Assembly: GCA_051001975.1 (NCBI GenBank)
Contig: JBPCMU010000065.1
Coordinates: 1 to 64,000, forward strand
DNA: 64,000 bases
Reading direction: 5' to 3'
DNA from: DATAEG01 sp051001975
Lineage (GTDB): Bacteria; Actinomycetota; Actinomycetes; Mycobacteriales; Jatrophihabitantaceae
Notes under the pieces: generated by a model
Told to the model about the DNA's origin: nothing
The model's database searches: none
The model's input: only the letters and a program-made list of their open reading frames with translations
Position numbers and translations under genes: made by a program
Shown here: positions 34,942 to 44,518 of the stretch, piece by piece
Numbering within the stretch: the first letter of the stretch is position 1
Layout of the letters: each line of letters starts with the position of its first letter

Positions 34942-35820
34942 ATGACTGCCCTGGACACTCCGACCCTCGCTGCGGCGCCACCACGTACCCGGCGCTCCAT
35001 TGCGCCAAGCGTGCTGCGCGGGCGCACCGCACTGGTAACCGGCTGCGCCATCGTGCTGATCCTTGCTGTGCTCTGTATCGGTGCACCGCTGTTCACCACG
35101 CATTCCCCAACCGACATCGATGCCCTGAATCCGCTGGCCAAGCTCTTCTCCAAGGGTCATCCGCTGGGCACCGACGAGTACGGCCGGGACATCCTGTCCC
35201 GCGTCTTGTACGGCGGCCGGTACGACCTGGCCATCGCCTTCGGGGCGACCGCGGTCACGCTGATTGTCGGAACGGTGATCGGCTTGGTGGCCGGGCACTT
35301 CGGCGGTTGGGTCGGAGCGGTATTGATGCGGCTGGTCGACCTGTTCTTCGCGTTTCCGTTCGTCGTCCTGGTCATCGCGATCATCGCGATGCTCGGACCC
35401 AGCTTGTTCAACCTGTTCATCGCACTGTGGATCGCCAGCTGGGTCAGCTACGCCCGAATCGCCTACGGACAAACGCTGAGCGCGAACGGCTACGGCTACG
35501 TGGTCGCAGCCAAGTCGCTCGGGTTCTCGCACGCCCGGATCATGTTCCGGCACACCCTGCCCAGCGTGCTGCCGGCAACCGTCATCTTCGCGATGGTGGA
35601 CGCGGTCGGAAACGTGCTGCTCGGTGCGTCACTCGGCTTCCTAGGCATCGGCATCCGTCAACCCGCGCCGGAATGGGGTTCGATGATCGCCGAGGGGCAG
35701 AACTACATCCTTTCGCAGTGGTGGCTGTCGATCGTTCCGGGTGCCGCCCTCGTCCTGCTCGGCGTAGGGCTCAGTCTCATCGGTGACGGTCTGGCCGACG
35801 TTCTACGGCCGAAGACCTGA
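34942..35820 (+). CDS. Peptide-type ABC transporter permease (DppC-like)
   Basis: 292 residues with the DppC hallmarks: an early membrane helix, GTDEYGRDILSRVLYGGRY, further helices, and the AAKSLGFSHARIMFRHTLP contact loop. It begins 1 bp after the DppB-like stop and its stop shares a base with the next ATG (TGATG). Function is formation of the transport pore. Confidence 0.95.
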   Translation: MTALDTPTLAAAPPRTRRSIAPSVLRGRTALVTGCAIVLILAVLCIGAPLFTTHSPTDIDALNPLAKLFSKGHPLGTDEYGRDILSRVLYGGRYDLAIAFGATAVTLIVGTVIGLVAGHFGGWVGAVLMRLVDLFFAFPFVVLVIAIIAMLGPSLFNLFIALWIASWVSYARIAYGQTLSANGYGYVVAAKSLGFSHARIMFRHTLPSVLPATVIFAMVDAVGNVLLGASLGFLGIGIRQPAPEWGSMIAEGQNYILSQWWLSIVPGAALVLLGVGLSLIGDGLADVLRPKT

Positions 35821-36908
35821 TGGCAGCCACTCGGATGACCCCACGCGGCGAGAGCAGCCAACCGGCTGCTTCAGCCGACGGCGGTAACGGCGACGCGGCA
35901 GCCCTCGAACTTGCCGACCTGACCGTGCGGATTCCGGTCGGGGACGACGTGATCACCGCCGCCGACCGGGTATCGCTCTCCGTCCGCCGCGGAGAGGTAC
36001 TCGGCATCGTCGGTGAGACCGGGTGTGGCAAGACGGTCACCTGCCGCGCCATGCTCGGTCTGCTGCCCACGACGTCCTCGACGCACGATGGGCGCGTCGC
36101 CTACCCGCGCGCCAATCAGCCTGATGTGCTGTCGCTCCGGCCGGCCCGCCGCCGCCGGCTCTGGGGCGACTACATCGCGATGATTCCGCAGAACCCGATG
36201 ACCTCGCTCAATCCCATCCAGCGGATCGGCACCCAGGTCGAAGAAGCAGTGGCCGCACACGGCAACCTGTCGCGGGCGGCTCGCCGGGCCCGAGTGGTCG
36301 AACTGATGACCCGGGTCGGGATCCCGGTGCCCGAGCGCCGGCTGCGCGACTACCCACATCAGTTCAGCGGCGGCATGCTGCAGCGCACCCTGATCGCGAT
36401 TGCCCTGGCCGGTGAGCCAGAGGTATTGGTTGCCGATGAACCGACGACCGCTCTGGACGTCATCATCCAGGATCAGATCCTGAGCCTGCTGCTCAATCTG
36501 CAACGCGACACCGGGATGAGCCTCGTCCTGGTCAGCCACGATCTTTCGGTCATTGCGCAGACCTGCGACCGGGTGGCGGTGATGTATGCCGGCCAAGTCG
36601 TAGAGCTCGCCGAATCGGCTCAGATCATGTCTGCGCCACGGCATCCCTACACAGCTGCGCTGCTGTCGTCGTTGCCGGGAGCGGTGCCCCGCGACCAGCC
36701 TCTGACGACCATCCCGGGCTCGCCCCCGCAGTTGGTGAATCAGCCCGAGTCCTGCCGGTTCGCCGAGCGCTGCCCGTACGCGACCGAGCTTTGCCGCACT
36801 GCCACCAATGAGCTGGTCATCGCTGATTCGACCGGCCGTTCGGTGCGATGCCTGCGGCACACCGAACTGGCCGCGACGCTCGCCGCCGGCCTGCACCACG
36901 ACAGTTGA
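35820..36908 (+). CDS. Peptide-type ABC transporter ATP-binding protein (DppD/OppD-like)
   Basis: 362 residues. Walker A GETGCGKTV, signature FSGGMLQRTLIAIAL, Walker B VLVADEPTTALD, and a C-terminal Opp/Dpp extension with SCRFAERCPYATELC cysteines. It is the second ATPase, so the transporter is complete (two ATPases, two permeases, one binding protein) although its order (ATPase F first, D last) is unusual. Confidence 0.95.
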   Translation: MAATRMTPRGESSQPAASADGGNGDAAALELADLTVRIPVGDDVITAADRVSLSVRRGEVLGIVGETGCGKTVTCRAMLGLLPTTSSTHDGRVAYPRANQPDVLSLRPARRRRLWGDYIAMIPQNPMTSLNPIQRIGTQVEEAVAAHGNLSRAARRARVVELMTRVGIPVPERRLRDYPHQFSGGMLQRTLIAIALAGEPEVLVADEPTTALDVIIQDQILSLLLNLQRDTGMSLVLVSHDLSVIAQTCDRVAVMYAGQVVELAESAQIMSAPRHPYTAALLSSLPGAVPRDQPLTTIPGSPPQLVNQPESCRFAERCPYATELCRTATNELVIADSTGRSVRCLRHTELAATLAAGLHHDS

Positions 36909-36923
36909 CGGAAGGGACCAACC

Positions 36924-38051
36924 GTGTCGAATGACAAGTTGCGCGTTGCCGTAGTGGGGGCTGGGCGTTGGGCTGTGCGCTCGCACATTCCTGGCTGGCA
37001 GCGCGATCCCAGGGTCGAGGTCGTCGCTCTGGCCGACATCGACGACGGCGCGTTGGCGAAGGCCGGCAAGGACTTCGGCATCGACCGGCTGGAAAGTGAT
37101 TGGCGCGCCCTCACCGACGCACCGGATATCGACGTCATCGATGTGGTCACCGGCGACTCCGAGCACTTTGCAGTGAGTTGGGCGGCACTGGAGTCCGGCA
37201 AGCACGTATTGTGCGAGAAGCCGGTGCATCACGATTACCACAAGGTGGTCGAGGCGGCGGACATCGCCGAGGCGAAGAATCTGAAGACGAAGCTCGGCTT
37301 CACGTTTCGCTACGCGCCGGCCACCATGTACGCGGCCGAGTTGATCGCTCAGGGCCACGTCGGCGAGCCTTACATGCTCAACGCCTACGAACAGAACAGC
37401 CAGTGGCTCGATCCGCACACGCCGCTCAGGCAACGTCGCGGAACGGAGTCCCAAGAGGAGATCGCGGTCTCGTCGATCGAGGGCTACGGGGCTCCGGTCA
37501 TCGACATCATGCATTGGTGGATGGATGCGCCGTTGCAGTCGGTCGTCGGCACGATGCGCAACTTTGTCCCCGAGCGGGTGATCCGCGACACCGGCGAGAT
37601 GACCCGAATGAACATCGACGACGGGGACATGTGGATAGCGGAGTTCGGCGGTGGCCGGCTGGCATCCGTGCAGTCCTCCTACGTGACGGTCGGCAACTAC
37701 CCGGGGATCGAGGTGCGCATCTACGGATCCGAAGGCGCGCTGATCCTCCGGCTGGTCGAGGAAGCCGGTATCTGTCAGACCATCAAGGTGGCGACCAAGG
37801 ATTCAGTGGAATTCGTCGAGCTGGACATTCCGCAACGGTTCTTCCCGGCCGATACGGACTCGCGGGAAGCGTGGCCGTTCCTCTTCTACTCGAACCTGGT
37901 CCGCAACTTCGCCGACGAGATCCTCGACGGCGGCCCGGCCAACCAGGGTGACTTCCGGCAGGGCGCCTTGGTGCAGCAGACGATCAACGCCTTCGAGAGG
38001 GCACATCGGCGACGGGCGTGGGTGGACTTCCCGCTAGCGGAGGAAGGTTGA
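36924..38051 (+). CDS. Gfo/Idh/MocA-family oxidoreductase (third of four)
   Basis: 375 residues, paralogue of 29225-30346, with the same VVGAGRWAVRSHIPGW, CEKPVHHDY and IEGYGAPVIDIMHWWMD motifs and long identical blocks in the C-terminal half. It follows the transporter by 15 bp and precedes the second GntR gene. Keeping two such close enzymes suggests two related substrates or two regulatory states of one pathway. Confidence 0.93.
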   Translation: MSNDKLRVAVVGAGRWAVRSHIPGWQRDPRVEVVALADIDDGALAKAGKDFGIDRLESDWRALTDAPDIDVIDVVTGDSEHFAVSWAALESGKHVLCEKPVHHDYHKVVEAADIAEAKNLKTKLGFTFRYAPATMYAAELIAQGHVGEPYMLNAYEQNSQWLDPHTPLRQRRGTESQEEIAVSSIEGYGAPVIDIMHWWMDAPLQSVVGTMRNFVPERVIRDTGEMTRMNIDDGDMWIAEFGGGRLASVQSSYVTVGNYPGIEVRIYGSEGALILRLVEEAGICQTIKVATKDSVEFVELDIPQRFFPADTDSREAWPFLFYSNLVRNFADEILDGGPANQGDFRQGALVQQTINAFERAHRRRAWVDFPLAEEG

Positions 38052-38095
38052 CCGCTAGCACGCTCGCTCACCCGCACAGTCCCGAGGAGACGTCG

Positions 38096-38764
38096 ATGTC
38101 GCCCATCCTGCAACACCGTTCCCTTCCAGAGTCGGTTCACGAGATCCTGCGAGGGCAGATCCTGAACGACTCCATCCCTGCCGGGACGGCGTTGGTCGAG
38201 CTCGCTCTCGCCGAGGAGTTCGGCGTGAGCAGGACGACTATCCGCACAGCTTTGCTCAGCCTGCAGGCCGAGCGACTCGTCGAGATCTCGCCGAGGCGTG
38301 GGACGACGGTCACCCGGATGTCCCCGGAGGCCTCGGAGGAGCTGTGCGCTGCGCGCTACGCGCTGGAGGCCGTGCACCTGAGCGAGGTGCTCAATACTGG
38401 GCGGGTAGCACTGGTCACCGAGATGTCTGCGGCGGTCGAACAGATGGCACAAGCCGCCGTTGAGCAGGATGCCGTCGGCGTCATCGATGCGGACACCGTG
38501 TTGCACCGGGCGATCATGGCGGCCGGCGGTAACCGACTGCTCGCCGACATGTGGGAATCACTCAACGGACAGATGGGCGCTCTGATGCGATCTACATTCG
38601 ACCGCAAGGGGATCGACCTAGCCGAGACGGTGCGATGGCACGAGCGGCTTGTTCGGGCTTTCCGCAGGAAAGAGCCGGCTGCTGCCGTCCTTGCCCTGCA
38701 CGATCACTACCTCAGCGGCGCGGTCTCCAAGATCAGGCGCGTCGCGACTCAGGAGACGCAGTGA
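38096..38764 (+). CDS. GntR-family regulator, FadR/FCD type (second of two)
   Basis: 222 residues. The ATG at 38096 has a CGAGGAGA site; the frame is open upstream but the true start gives the same N-terminus as its paralogue (ILQHRSLPESVHEIL). HTH FGVSRTTIRTALLSLQAERL, then the FCD domain ending near HDHYLSG. The last codons and stop lie within a 17-bp tandem duplication. It is co-transcribed with the genes it is likely to control. Confidence 0.92.
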   Translation: MSPILQHRSLPESVHEILRGQILNDSIPAGTALVELALAEEFGVSRTTIRTALLSLQAERLVEISPRRGTTVTRMSPEASEELCAARYALEAVHLSEVLNTGRVALVTEMSAAVEQMAQAAVEQDAVGVIDADTVLHRAIMAAGGNRLLADMWESLNGQMGALMRSTFDRKGIDLAETVRWHERLVRAFRRKEPAAAVLALHDHYLSGAVSKIRRVATQETQ

Positions 38765-38779
38765 CTCAGGAGACGCAGT
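38746..38779. repeat. 17-bp perfect tandem duplication at a gene junction
   Basis: GACTCAGGAGACGCAGT occurs twice, at 38746-38762 and 38763-38779. Each copy has a ribosome site (AGGAG) and is followed by GTGA or completes one. It appears to have separated a former 4-bp stop/start overlap between the GntR gene and the next Gfo/Idh gene. Confidence 0.85.
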
Positions 38780-39734
38780 GACCGAGCCGATCCGTTGGGC
38801 AGTGCTGGGTACCGCGAACATCGCCGCCCGGGCATTTCTGCCCGCGATGCGGGAGGCAGGTGGACAGGCTGTGGTGGTCGGGAGCCGTGATCCCGATCGC
38901 GCGCGCAGCTGGGCCGCGGCCAACGAGGTGCAGCGCGCCGCGGATTACGCCGGAGCGCTGACCGATCCCGCGGTACAGGCCGTGTACATCGCACTGCCCA
39001 ACCATGAGCACGCCACCTGGGCCGCCGCCGCCCTCGCTGCCGGGCATGCGGTGCTCTGCGAGAAGCCGTTGGGTCTGGACGCGAGCGAGGTGAGTGCGCT
39101 GCTCTCCGGGCTGGCGCCGGACGCGCTGCTCTGGGAGTCCTTCGTCTTCCCGTTCCATCCGCAAACCGCCCTGCTGCATGCCCACCTCGATGCGCTCGGC
39201 GGGCTGCGCGAGATCGTCTCGGAGTTCCACTTCAACGTCACCAACACGGCCAACATCCGGTGGAGTGCGACGCTCGGCGGCGGAGCGTTGATGGACGTCG
39301 GCTGCTACCCGATCCGGCTGGCGCGGCTGCTGTTCGACGCCGAACCCGAGGCATCCTCGGCGCGTGCTTTCGGTGCGCACGGAGTCGACGCCGACATAGC
39401 GGCAGTGGTCGACTTCCCGGAGCAACGACGGCTGGTGCTGTCGGCAGGTATGCGTCGCGCCGGCTCGACGCTGACTCGGCTCATCGGCCCCGATGGAGAA
39501 CTGCGGGTCAGTAATCCGTTCCACCCACGCTCCGGCGACACCGTCGAACGATGGTCGGACGGGGAGCTGGTCGAGAGCTGGCCGGCGGCGGAGGGCACGG
39601 CGTTCCGCCACGCCGCCGCGCATGTTCACGAGGTACTGCGGGGGGAAGTCGCACCCCGCTACCTCGCGGCTCGCGATTCTCTCGGCAACGCTCGAGCAAT
39701 TGATCTGATCCGATCGTCCTGGGAGATGACATGA
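38778..39734 (+). CDS. Gfo/Idh/MocA-family oxidoreductase (fourth of four)
   Basis: 318 residues, more distant from the other three. NAD(P) fold start AVLGTANIAARAFLPAM, CEKPLGLDASEV, and GGGALMDVGCYPIRLAR with the catalytic region typical of dimeric-dihydrodiol- or glucose-fructose-oxidoreductase-like enzymes. The GTG 38778 follows CAGGAGACGCA in the second copy of the tandem repeat. Its stop overlaps the next ATG by 4 bp. Confidence 0.92.
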   Translation: MTEPIRWAVLGTANIAARAFLPAMREAGGQAVVVGSRDPDRARSWAAANEVQRAADYAGALTDPAVQAVYIALPNHEHATWAAAALAAGHAVLCEKPLGLDASEVSALLSGLAPDALLWESFVFPFHPQTALLHAHLDALGGLREIVSEFHFNVTNTANIRWSATLGGGALMDVGCYPIRLARLLFDAEPEASSARAFGAHGVDADIAAVVDFPEQRRLVLSAGMRRAGSTLTRLIGPDGELRVSNPFHPRSGDTVERWSDGELVESWPAAEGTAFRHAAAHVHEVLRGEVAPRYLAARDSLGNARAIDLIRSSWEMT

Positions 39735-40780
39735 CGGCGGCAACAGCCTCCGACCGCGGCCGGGAGACGATCCTGATCGCGACCTACCTCGAGGACGAGC
39801 ACGTTGCGACGATCCGCGAAGCGTGGCCCGGCGAGGTGCTCGCGGCGCCCGATCTCGTCCCGGCGCCGCGCTATCCCGCCGATCACACCGGTACCCGCCG
39901 CTCATTGGATGCCGCGCAGTTGGCGCGGTGGCACGACCTACTGCACCGCGCCGAGATCGCGTTCGACTTCGACTGGTCGGCCCCGGCCGATTTGCCCCGT
40001 ACGGCGCCAAAGCTGCGCTGGGTGCAGGCCACCAGTGCCGGCATCGGGGCCTTCGTGCAGCGGATGGGCCTGACCGATCGAGGTATCGAGTTCACCACCG
40101 CCGCAGGCGTGCATGCCATCCCATTGGCCGAGTTCGCCGTCACCGGAGCGCTGTACTTCGTCAAGCAGCTGCCGCTGCTGCTCGAGATGCAGGGCGCGCA
40201 CCAGTGGCGCCGGTATTCCGGGTCTCTGCTTTCCGGCCGGCACGTGGTGGTGGTCGGACTCGGCGCAACTGGTCGACACTGTGCGGCCACCTTCGCCGCA
40301 CTCGGTGCCCGGGTGACCGGTGTCGGTCGGCCCGGGCAGCACTACGACGTTGCCCCAGGAGTGGCTCCGGCGGATACCGACAGCCTGGACTCGATCCTGC
40401 CCAGCTGCGACGTCCTTGTGCTGGCGCTGCCGCTCACGCCGACGACCGAGCACCTGCTCGACGAACGGCGGATCGGCCTGTTGCCGGAGCGGGCCGTCGT
40501 CGTCAATATCGCCCGTGGCGCCGTCCTCGAGCAGTCCGCGCTGCTGCAGGCATTGCAATCGGGTCGGTTGGCCGGCGCCGCTCTCGACGTCACCGACCCG
40601 GAACCACCGCCGGTCGATGATCCCATCTGGACGACGCCGAACGTGCTGCTCTCGCCCCATTCCGCATCAACGGTGGCCGCCGAGAACGGACTACTGACCG
40701 AGCTGTTCTGCGACAACTTGGCACGCTGGCGCTCCGGGCAGCCGCTGCGCAATCGCTACCAATCGACGAAGGGTTACTGA
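39731..40780 (+). CDS. D-2-hydroxyacid dehydrogenase family protein
   Basis: 349 residues. The NAD-binding signature is VVVGLGATGRHCAATFAAL; the substrate-binding arginine is in VVNIARGAVLEQSAL, and the catalytic histidine is in LLSPHSAST. Such enzymes interconvert 2-oxo and D-2-hydroxy acids (glyoxylate/hydroxypyruvate or amino acid-derived acids). Its place between Gfo/Idh enzymes and TldD suggests it handles a keto acid released in the pathway. Confidence 0.9.
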   Translation: MTAATASDRGRETILIATYLEDEHVATIREAWPGEVLAAPDLVPAPRYPADHTGTRRSLDAAQLARWHDLLHRAEIAFDFDWSAPADLPRTAPKLRWVQATSAGIGAFVQRMGLTDRGIEFTTAAGVHAIPLAEFAVTGALYFVKQLPLLLEMQGAHQWRRYSGSLLSGRHVVVVGLGATGRHCAATFAALGARVTGVGRPGQHYDVAPGVAPADTDSLDSILPSCDVLVLALPLTPTTEHLLDERRIGLLPERAVVVNIARGAVLEQSALLQALQSGRLAGAALDVTDPEPPPVDDPIWTTPNVLLSPHSASTVAAENGLLTELFCDNLARWRSGQPLRNRYQSTKGY

Positions 40781-40785
40781 CAACG

Positions 40786-42261
40786 ATGACGAGCGCGCAC
40801 GAGTGGGGCGACCTGGTCGCCGACCAGCGAGCCGACGAGCTGCTGGACCGGGCCATGGACACGGTTGCCGGGCAGGTCGAGTTCGCCGATGTGCGCATCG
40901 TCGAGGGCGAGGAGCTGCGCGCCTATCACGTGCGCGGCGCCGATGCGGATGAGCGGTTGGAGCGCACGATCGGGGTCGGGGTGCGGGTACTGGTTGATGG
41001 AGCGTGGGGTTTTGCGTCCCGGCCGTTGTCCGACTCGGGCGACGTCGACCTGGCTGCCCAGCAGGCGATCCGGGTGGCTCGCGGCGGTGTGGGCGTCGGC
41101 CCCGCGCTGCGCCTGCCACCGCGGCAGCCGGCCGGCGGCAGCTACCGGACTGAGGTTCGCCGGGATCCGTTCGGCGTCGACGATGGAGCGCGGGACACCC
41201 TGCTGCGTGAGGCATTGGCCGCGGCGGGTACGCCGGGTGAGGTTGTTCATGTGCAAGCGGGAGTAAATGCCAAGCGACAGCATCGGCACTTTGCTGCGTC
41301 GGACGGCGCCCGACAGCACCAACATCTCATCGAGTGCGGCGCGATGGTGGTTGCCGTCGCAGCGCGCGACGGTGAGGTGCAACGCCGCAGCTACCCGAAC
41401 TCCTTCCACGGCAACACCGGTGGGGCAGGGTGGGAGTTCGTCGAGGAACTGGACCTCGTCACCAACGCGGAAAGGGTGGGACGCGAAGCCGTTGAGTTGC
41501 TGACCGCACCGGTCGCGCCGAGCGGTACCTCCGATCTCGTGATCGGCCCGCAGCAGATGTCGTTGCAGATCCATGAATCGGCGGGGCACGCGCTGGAGTT
41601 GGACCGGATGCTGGGCGACGAGCGGAACTTCGCCGGCACCTCGTTCATCGGCCTCGAGGACGTCGGGTCGCTGCGGTACGGATCACCTGCTGTCACCATC
41701 GTCTCGGATCCGACAGTGCCGGGTACCCGGGGCAGCTTCGGCTTCGATGACGAGGGCACGCCGGCGGCGCGGTCGGTGTTGGTCGGCGAGGGCATCGTGC
41801 GAGGAACTCTCTCGACTCGGGAGGCTGCCGCGCGGGCCGGCCTCGCCGAGACCGGCGCTGCCCGCAGCGACGGCTGGGGGTACCTGCCGGTGTGCTTCTC
41901 CACCCACGTCTACCTGCAACCCGGTTCCGGTAGTCGCTCGGAGCTGCTGGATCGGCTGGGCACCGGTTACTACCTGGACGACAACCGCAGCTGGTCGATC
42001 GACAACCGACGGCTGAACTTCCAGTTCGGCACCGAGGTCGCGTACGAGGTTCGTAACGGCAAGCAGGGCCGACTGCTGAAGAACTTCTCCTACGGCGGTG
42101 TCACCCCGGCGTTCTGGGGATCGGTCGAGGCAGTGGCCGGACCGGAGGAGTTGCGGATCTTCGGGTTCCCGTGCGGCAAAGGTGAACCCAAGCAGTGGGG
42201 CTTCCTGAGCCACGCCGCGGCGCCGACCCTGGTCCGTAACGTCGCGATCGGGGTGGCGTGA
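40786..42261 (+). CDS. tldD: TldD metalloprotease subunit
   Basis: 491 residues. TldD is the catalytic half of the TldD/TldE zinc metallopeptidase, which cuts unfolded or modified peptides in the cytoplasm, for example maturing microcin B17 or pyrroloquinoline-type precursors. The HExxxH site is H263-E264-H267 in IHESAGHALELD, with downstream residues ending in a GFPCGKGEPKQW region that holds the conserved cysteine. The stop shares a base with the TldE ATG. No precursor peptide gene is nearby, so an imported peptide is the more likely substrate. Confidence 0.95.
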   Translation: MTSAHEWGDLVADQRADELLDRAMDTVAGQVEFADVRIVEGEELRAYHVRGADADERLERTIGVGVRVLVDGAWGFASRPLSDSGDVDLAAQQAIRVARGGVGVGPALRLPPRQPAGGSYRTEVRRDPFGVDDGARDTLLREALAAAGTPGEVVHVQAGVNAKRQHRHFAASDGARQHQHLIECGAMVVAVAARDGEVQRRSYPNSFHGNTGGAGWEFVEELDLVTNAERVGREAVELLTAPVAPSGTSDLVIGPQQMSLQIHESAGHALELDRMLGDERNFAGTSFIGLEDVGSLRYGSPAVTIVSDPTVPGTRGSFGFDDEGTPAARSVLVGEGIVRGTLSTREAAARAGLAETGAARSDGWGYLPVCFSTHVYLQPGSGSRSELLDRLGTGYYLDDNRSWSIDNRRLNFQFGTEVAYEVRNGKQGRLLKNFSYGGVTPAFWGSVEAVAGPEELRIFGFPCGKGEPKQWGFLSHAAAPTLVRNVAIGVA

Positions 42262-43649
42262 TGGCGGCCGATGAGACGGCGGGTGGCCCGTCGATGCCGC
42301 CGCCGCTGGATCCCGATGCAGTCCTCGAAGCCTTCGACGTCGCGCTGCGCAGTACCGACGCCGACGAACTCGAGCTGTGCCTGCTCGGGCGGGCGGGCGA
42401 GTTCACCCGGTTCGCCGGTGGTCGGATCCACCAGCCGCAGGACATCACCGAGGCGCAAGTCCTCGTGCGCGCGGTGGTCGACGGGCACGCCCGGCGCGGA
42501 GCGGTCACGATCCTGCGCGATCTGCCTGCGGCGGTGGCGCGGACCGCCGCCACGGCGCGGCGTGCCTCGGCCGGTCGGCCGAGCGGGGAGGTGCAACTCG
42601 CCGCTGCGCGAGACGCCGCGGAGCCGGCTGGGCTGCGGTGCGCGGACACACTCGAGTTCGACGCCGCCGCGCGCGGTGCCGCGGTGCGCAGCGCGCTCGC
42701 GGAGGCGGCGGCGGCCGGCGGCGAGGTGGCCGGCATGTTCGGTCGGGCACTCACTCAGCAGGTCGTGGCGACGTCCACCGGCGTCCGGCTGGCGACCACC
42801 GCCACCGAGGCGAGCGGCGCGCTGACCGCGGAGGTCGGTGACGGCACGTCGCACTGGATCGACCTCGGCCGCTCCGCCCGCGGACTGGATGTGCCCGGCG
42901 CGGTCGCCGAGGCGATCGCGCTGGGAGCCCGCGGCCGGAATCGTGGGGAGCTGCCGGCCGGCGAATACACCGTGGTCCTCGGCTGCGAGGCTGTCGGTGA
43001 ACTCCTGCAGTTCCTCCCCGGGTTCGGCTTCGACGGTGAACAGGCGGCGACGGGCATCGGGCTGTGTGCCAAGCGAGCGGGAGAGCTGGTCGGTTCGACT
43101 CTGGTGACCGTCGGCGACGATGGCAGCGCCGAGGTCGGGCTGCCGATCGGGTTCGACATCGAGGGCACACCGCGCCGCCTCGTGCCGTTCTTCACCGCAG
43201 GACTAGTGGGCGATCCGGTGACCGATCTGGCCACCGCCCGGGCGTTGGGCACACCGTCCACCGGCCATGCCCACATCGCCCGCGAGGAGGTGCCCTCGGC
43301 TGCGGCCTCGAACATCGTGATGGCGGCCGGCGACCTGACCGAGGCTGAGCTGATCGCCGGCGTGATCGACGGCGTCTACCTGCAGCGGTTCTGGTACACC
43401 CAAGTAGTCGATGCCGAAAGGGGCTCCATCACCGGCGTCAGCCGCGACGGATGTTTCCGGATCCGGGGCGGCGAACTCGCGGAGCCGATCGCCGGGATGC
43501 GCTTCACCCAATCGGTGCTGGATCTGCTCGGCACCGTCGACGCCGTGGGAAACCAGCGCCGCGGCCAGCCGATCATGAACGTCTGGAACGGCGCCTCGGT
43601 TGCTCCCGCGATCAGGGCACACGGGTTCGGTTTGGGGGTCCGGTCGTGA
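42261..43649 (+). CDS. tldE: TldE/PmbA metalloprotease subunit
   Basis: 462 residues; non-catalytic partner of TldD, lacking HExxxH but sharing the fold. Family segments: VVDGHARRGAVTI near the N-terminus, TSTGVRLATTATEASGAL, and the C-terminal FWYTQVVDAERGSITGVSRDG stretch that forms the shared chamber. The ATG overlaps the TldD stop, giving one-to-one expression, and its own stop overlaps the DUF4438 start (GTGA). Confidence 0.93.
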   Translation: MAADETAGGPSMPPPLDPDAVLEAFDVALRSTDADELELCLLGRAGEFTRFAGGRIHQPQDITEAQVLVRAVVDGHARRGAVTILRDLPAAVARTAATARRASAGRPSGEVQLAAARDAAEPAGLRCADTLEFDAAARGAAVRSALAEAAAAGGEVAGMFGRALTQQVVATSTGVRLATTATEASGALTAEVGDGTSHWIDLGRSARGLDVPGAVAEAIALGARGRNRGELPAGEYTVVLGCEAVGELLQFLPGFGFDGEQAATGIGLCAKRAGELVGSTLVTVGDDGSAEVGLPIGFDIEGTPRRLVPFFTAGLVGDPVTDLATARALGTPSTGHAHIAREEVPSAAASNIVMAAGDLTEAELIAGVIDGVYLQRFWYTQVVDAERGSITGVSRDGCFRIRGGELAEPIAGMRFTQSVLDLLGTVDAVGNQRRGQPIMNVWNGASVAPAIRAHGFGLGVRS

Positions 43650-44518
43650 TAGCGACCAATGCTGCGCGACTGGTCCGCCAACCGCTGGTGGGGGAGGTGT
43701 GGCCGCCGCTGGCTGATCGGCACGCCTACCGTATCGATGCGGACGGAGTGCCGTTCTTGTTGCCGGGTATGGGTGGGGTGACGCTCGGTGTCCATCCGGG
43801 CGACGACGCGACGGGGTACGCCGCCGATCATCTGGAGCCCGGACTCTCGATCAGGCACCGTGAGCCCGGCGCCAACTATGCGTTGCAGTTCCTTGCCTGT
43901 GTGGGCAACGCGGTCACCGTTCGCAGCGGTCCCGGTGCGGGCGCGCGGGGGCGAGTGATCGGGCAGCACGCGTACGTCCTCGCCGATCTTGCCGAGGACG
44001 AGCTGGCCAAGGTCTGTCCGGGAGACGCTGTGTCGGTGCACGCGTACGGCCAGGGCTTGCGTTTGACGGAGCATCCCGACGTGGTCGTGAAGAACACCGA
44101 TCCGAGCCTGCTCACCGCGCTGGGCGTGGAGACCGGTTCGGACGGCCGGTTGCGGGTGGGAGTCGCGGCCAGGGTTCCGGCGGCCGCCGTCGGTGCCGGC
44201 GCCGGGATGGTGTCTGAATACGCCAACACCGACCTCATGGGCGCCTATGCGGGCCAGGGTGCCGACCTCTCGTTGGGCATGGAGTCGCTGCGCATCGGCG
44301 ATCTCGTCGTGCTGGAGGACCAGGACCATCGCTTCGGGCGCGGCTACCGACGGGGTTACCTGACCATAGGGGTGATCAGCACCGGGCACTGCCGGTTGTT
44401 CGGTCACGGGCCAGGCCCGAGTTCGTTGCTGAGCGGACCGGCCGAGGCTTTCGACGTGTACGACGACACCGACGCGAATCTGCGCATCGCCTTCGAACGG
44501 ATGGGGGTCCCGGCATGA
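43646..44518 (+). CDS. DUF4438 protein, first tandem copy
   Basis: 290 residues, GTG start overlapping the tldE stop. It matches DUF4438 proteins known from a few thermophile and actinobacterial genomes, without known activity. Notable features: PGMGGVTLGVHPGDDATG near residue 35, GSGPGAGARGRVIG-like barrel region, and GYRRGYLTIGVISTG plus GHGPGPSSLL near the C-terminus. A histidine and aspartate-rich face suggests a metal or catalytic site. The next gene is a diverged copy. Confidence 0.8.
   Translation: MIATNAARLVRQPLVGEVWPPLADRHAYRIDADGVPFLLPGMGGVTLGVHPGDDATGYAADHLEPGLSIRHREPGANYALQFLACVGNAVTVRSGPGAGARGRVIGQHAYVLADLAEDELAKVCPGDAVSVHAYGQGLRLTEHPDVVVKNTDPSLLTALGVETGSDGRLRVGVAARVPAAAVGAGAGMVSEYANTDLMGAYAGQGADLSLGMESLRIGDLVVLEDQDHRFGRGYRRGYLTIGVISTGHCRLFGHGPGPSSLLSGPAEAFDVYDDTDANLRIAFERMGVPA

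Noticed and set aside
35871..37514. 547-codon minus-strand frame across the DppD-like and Gfo/Idh genes
   Set aside because: Antisense to two recognised genes and crosses their boundary.
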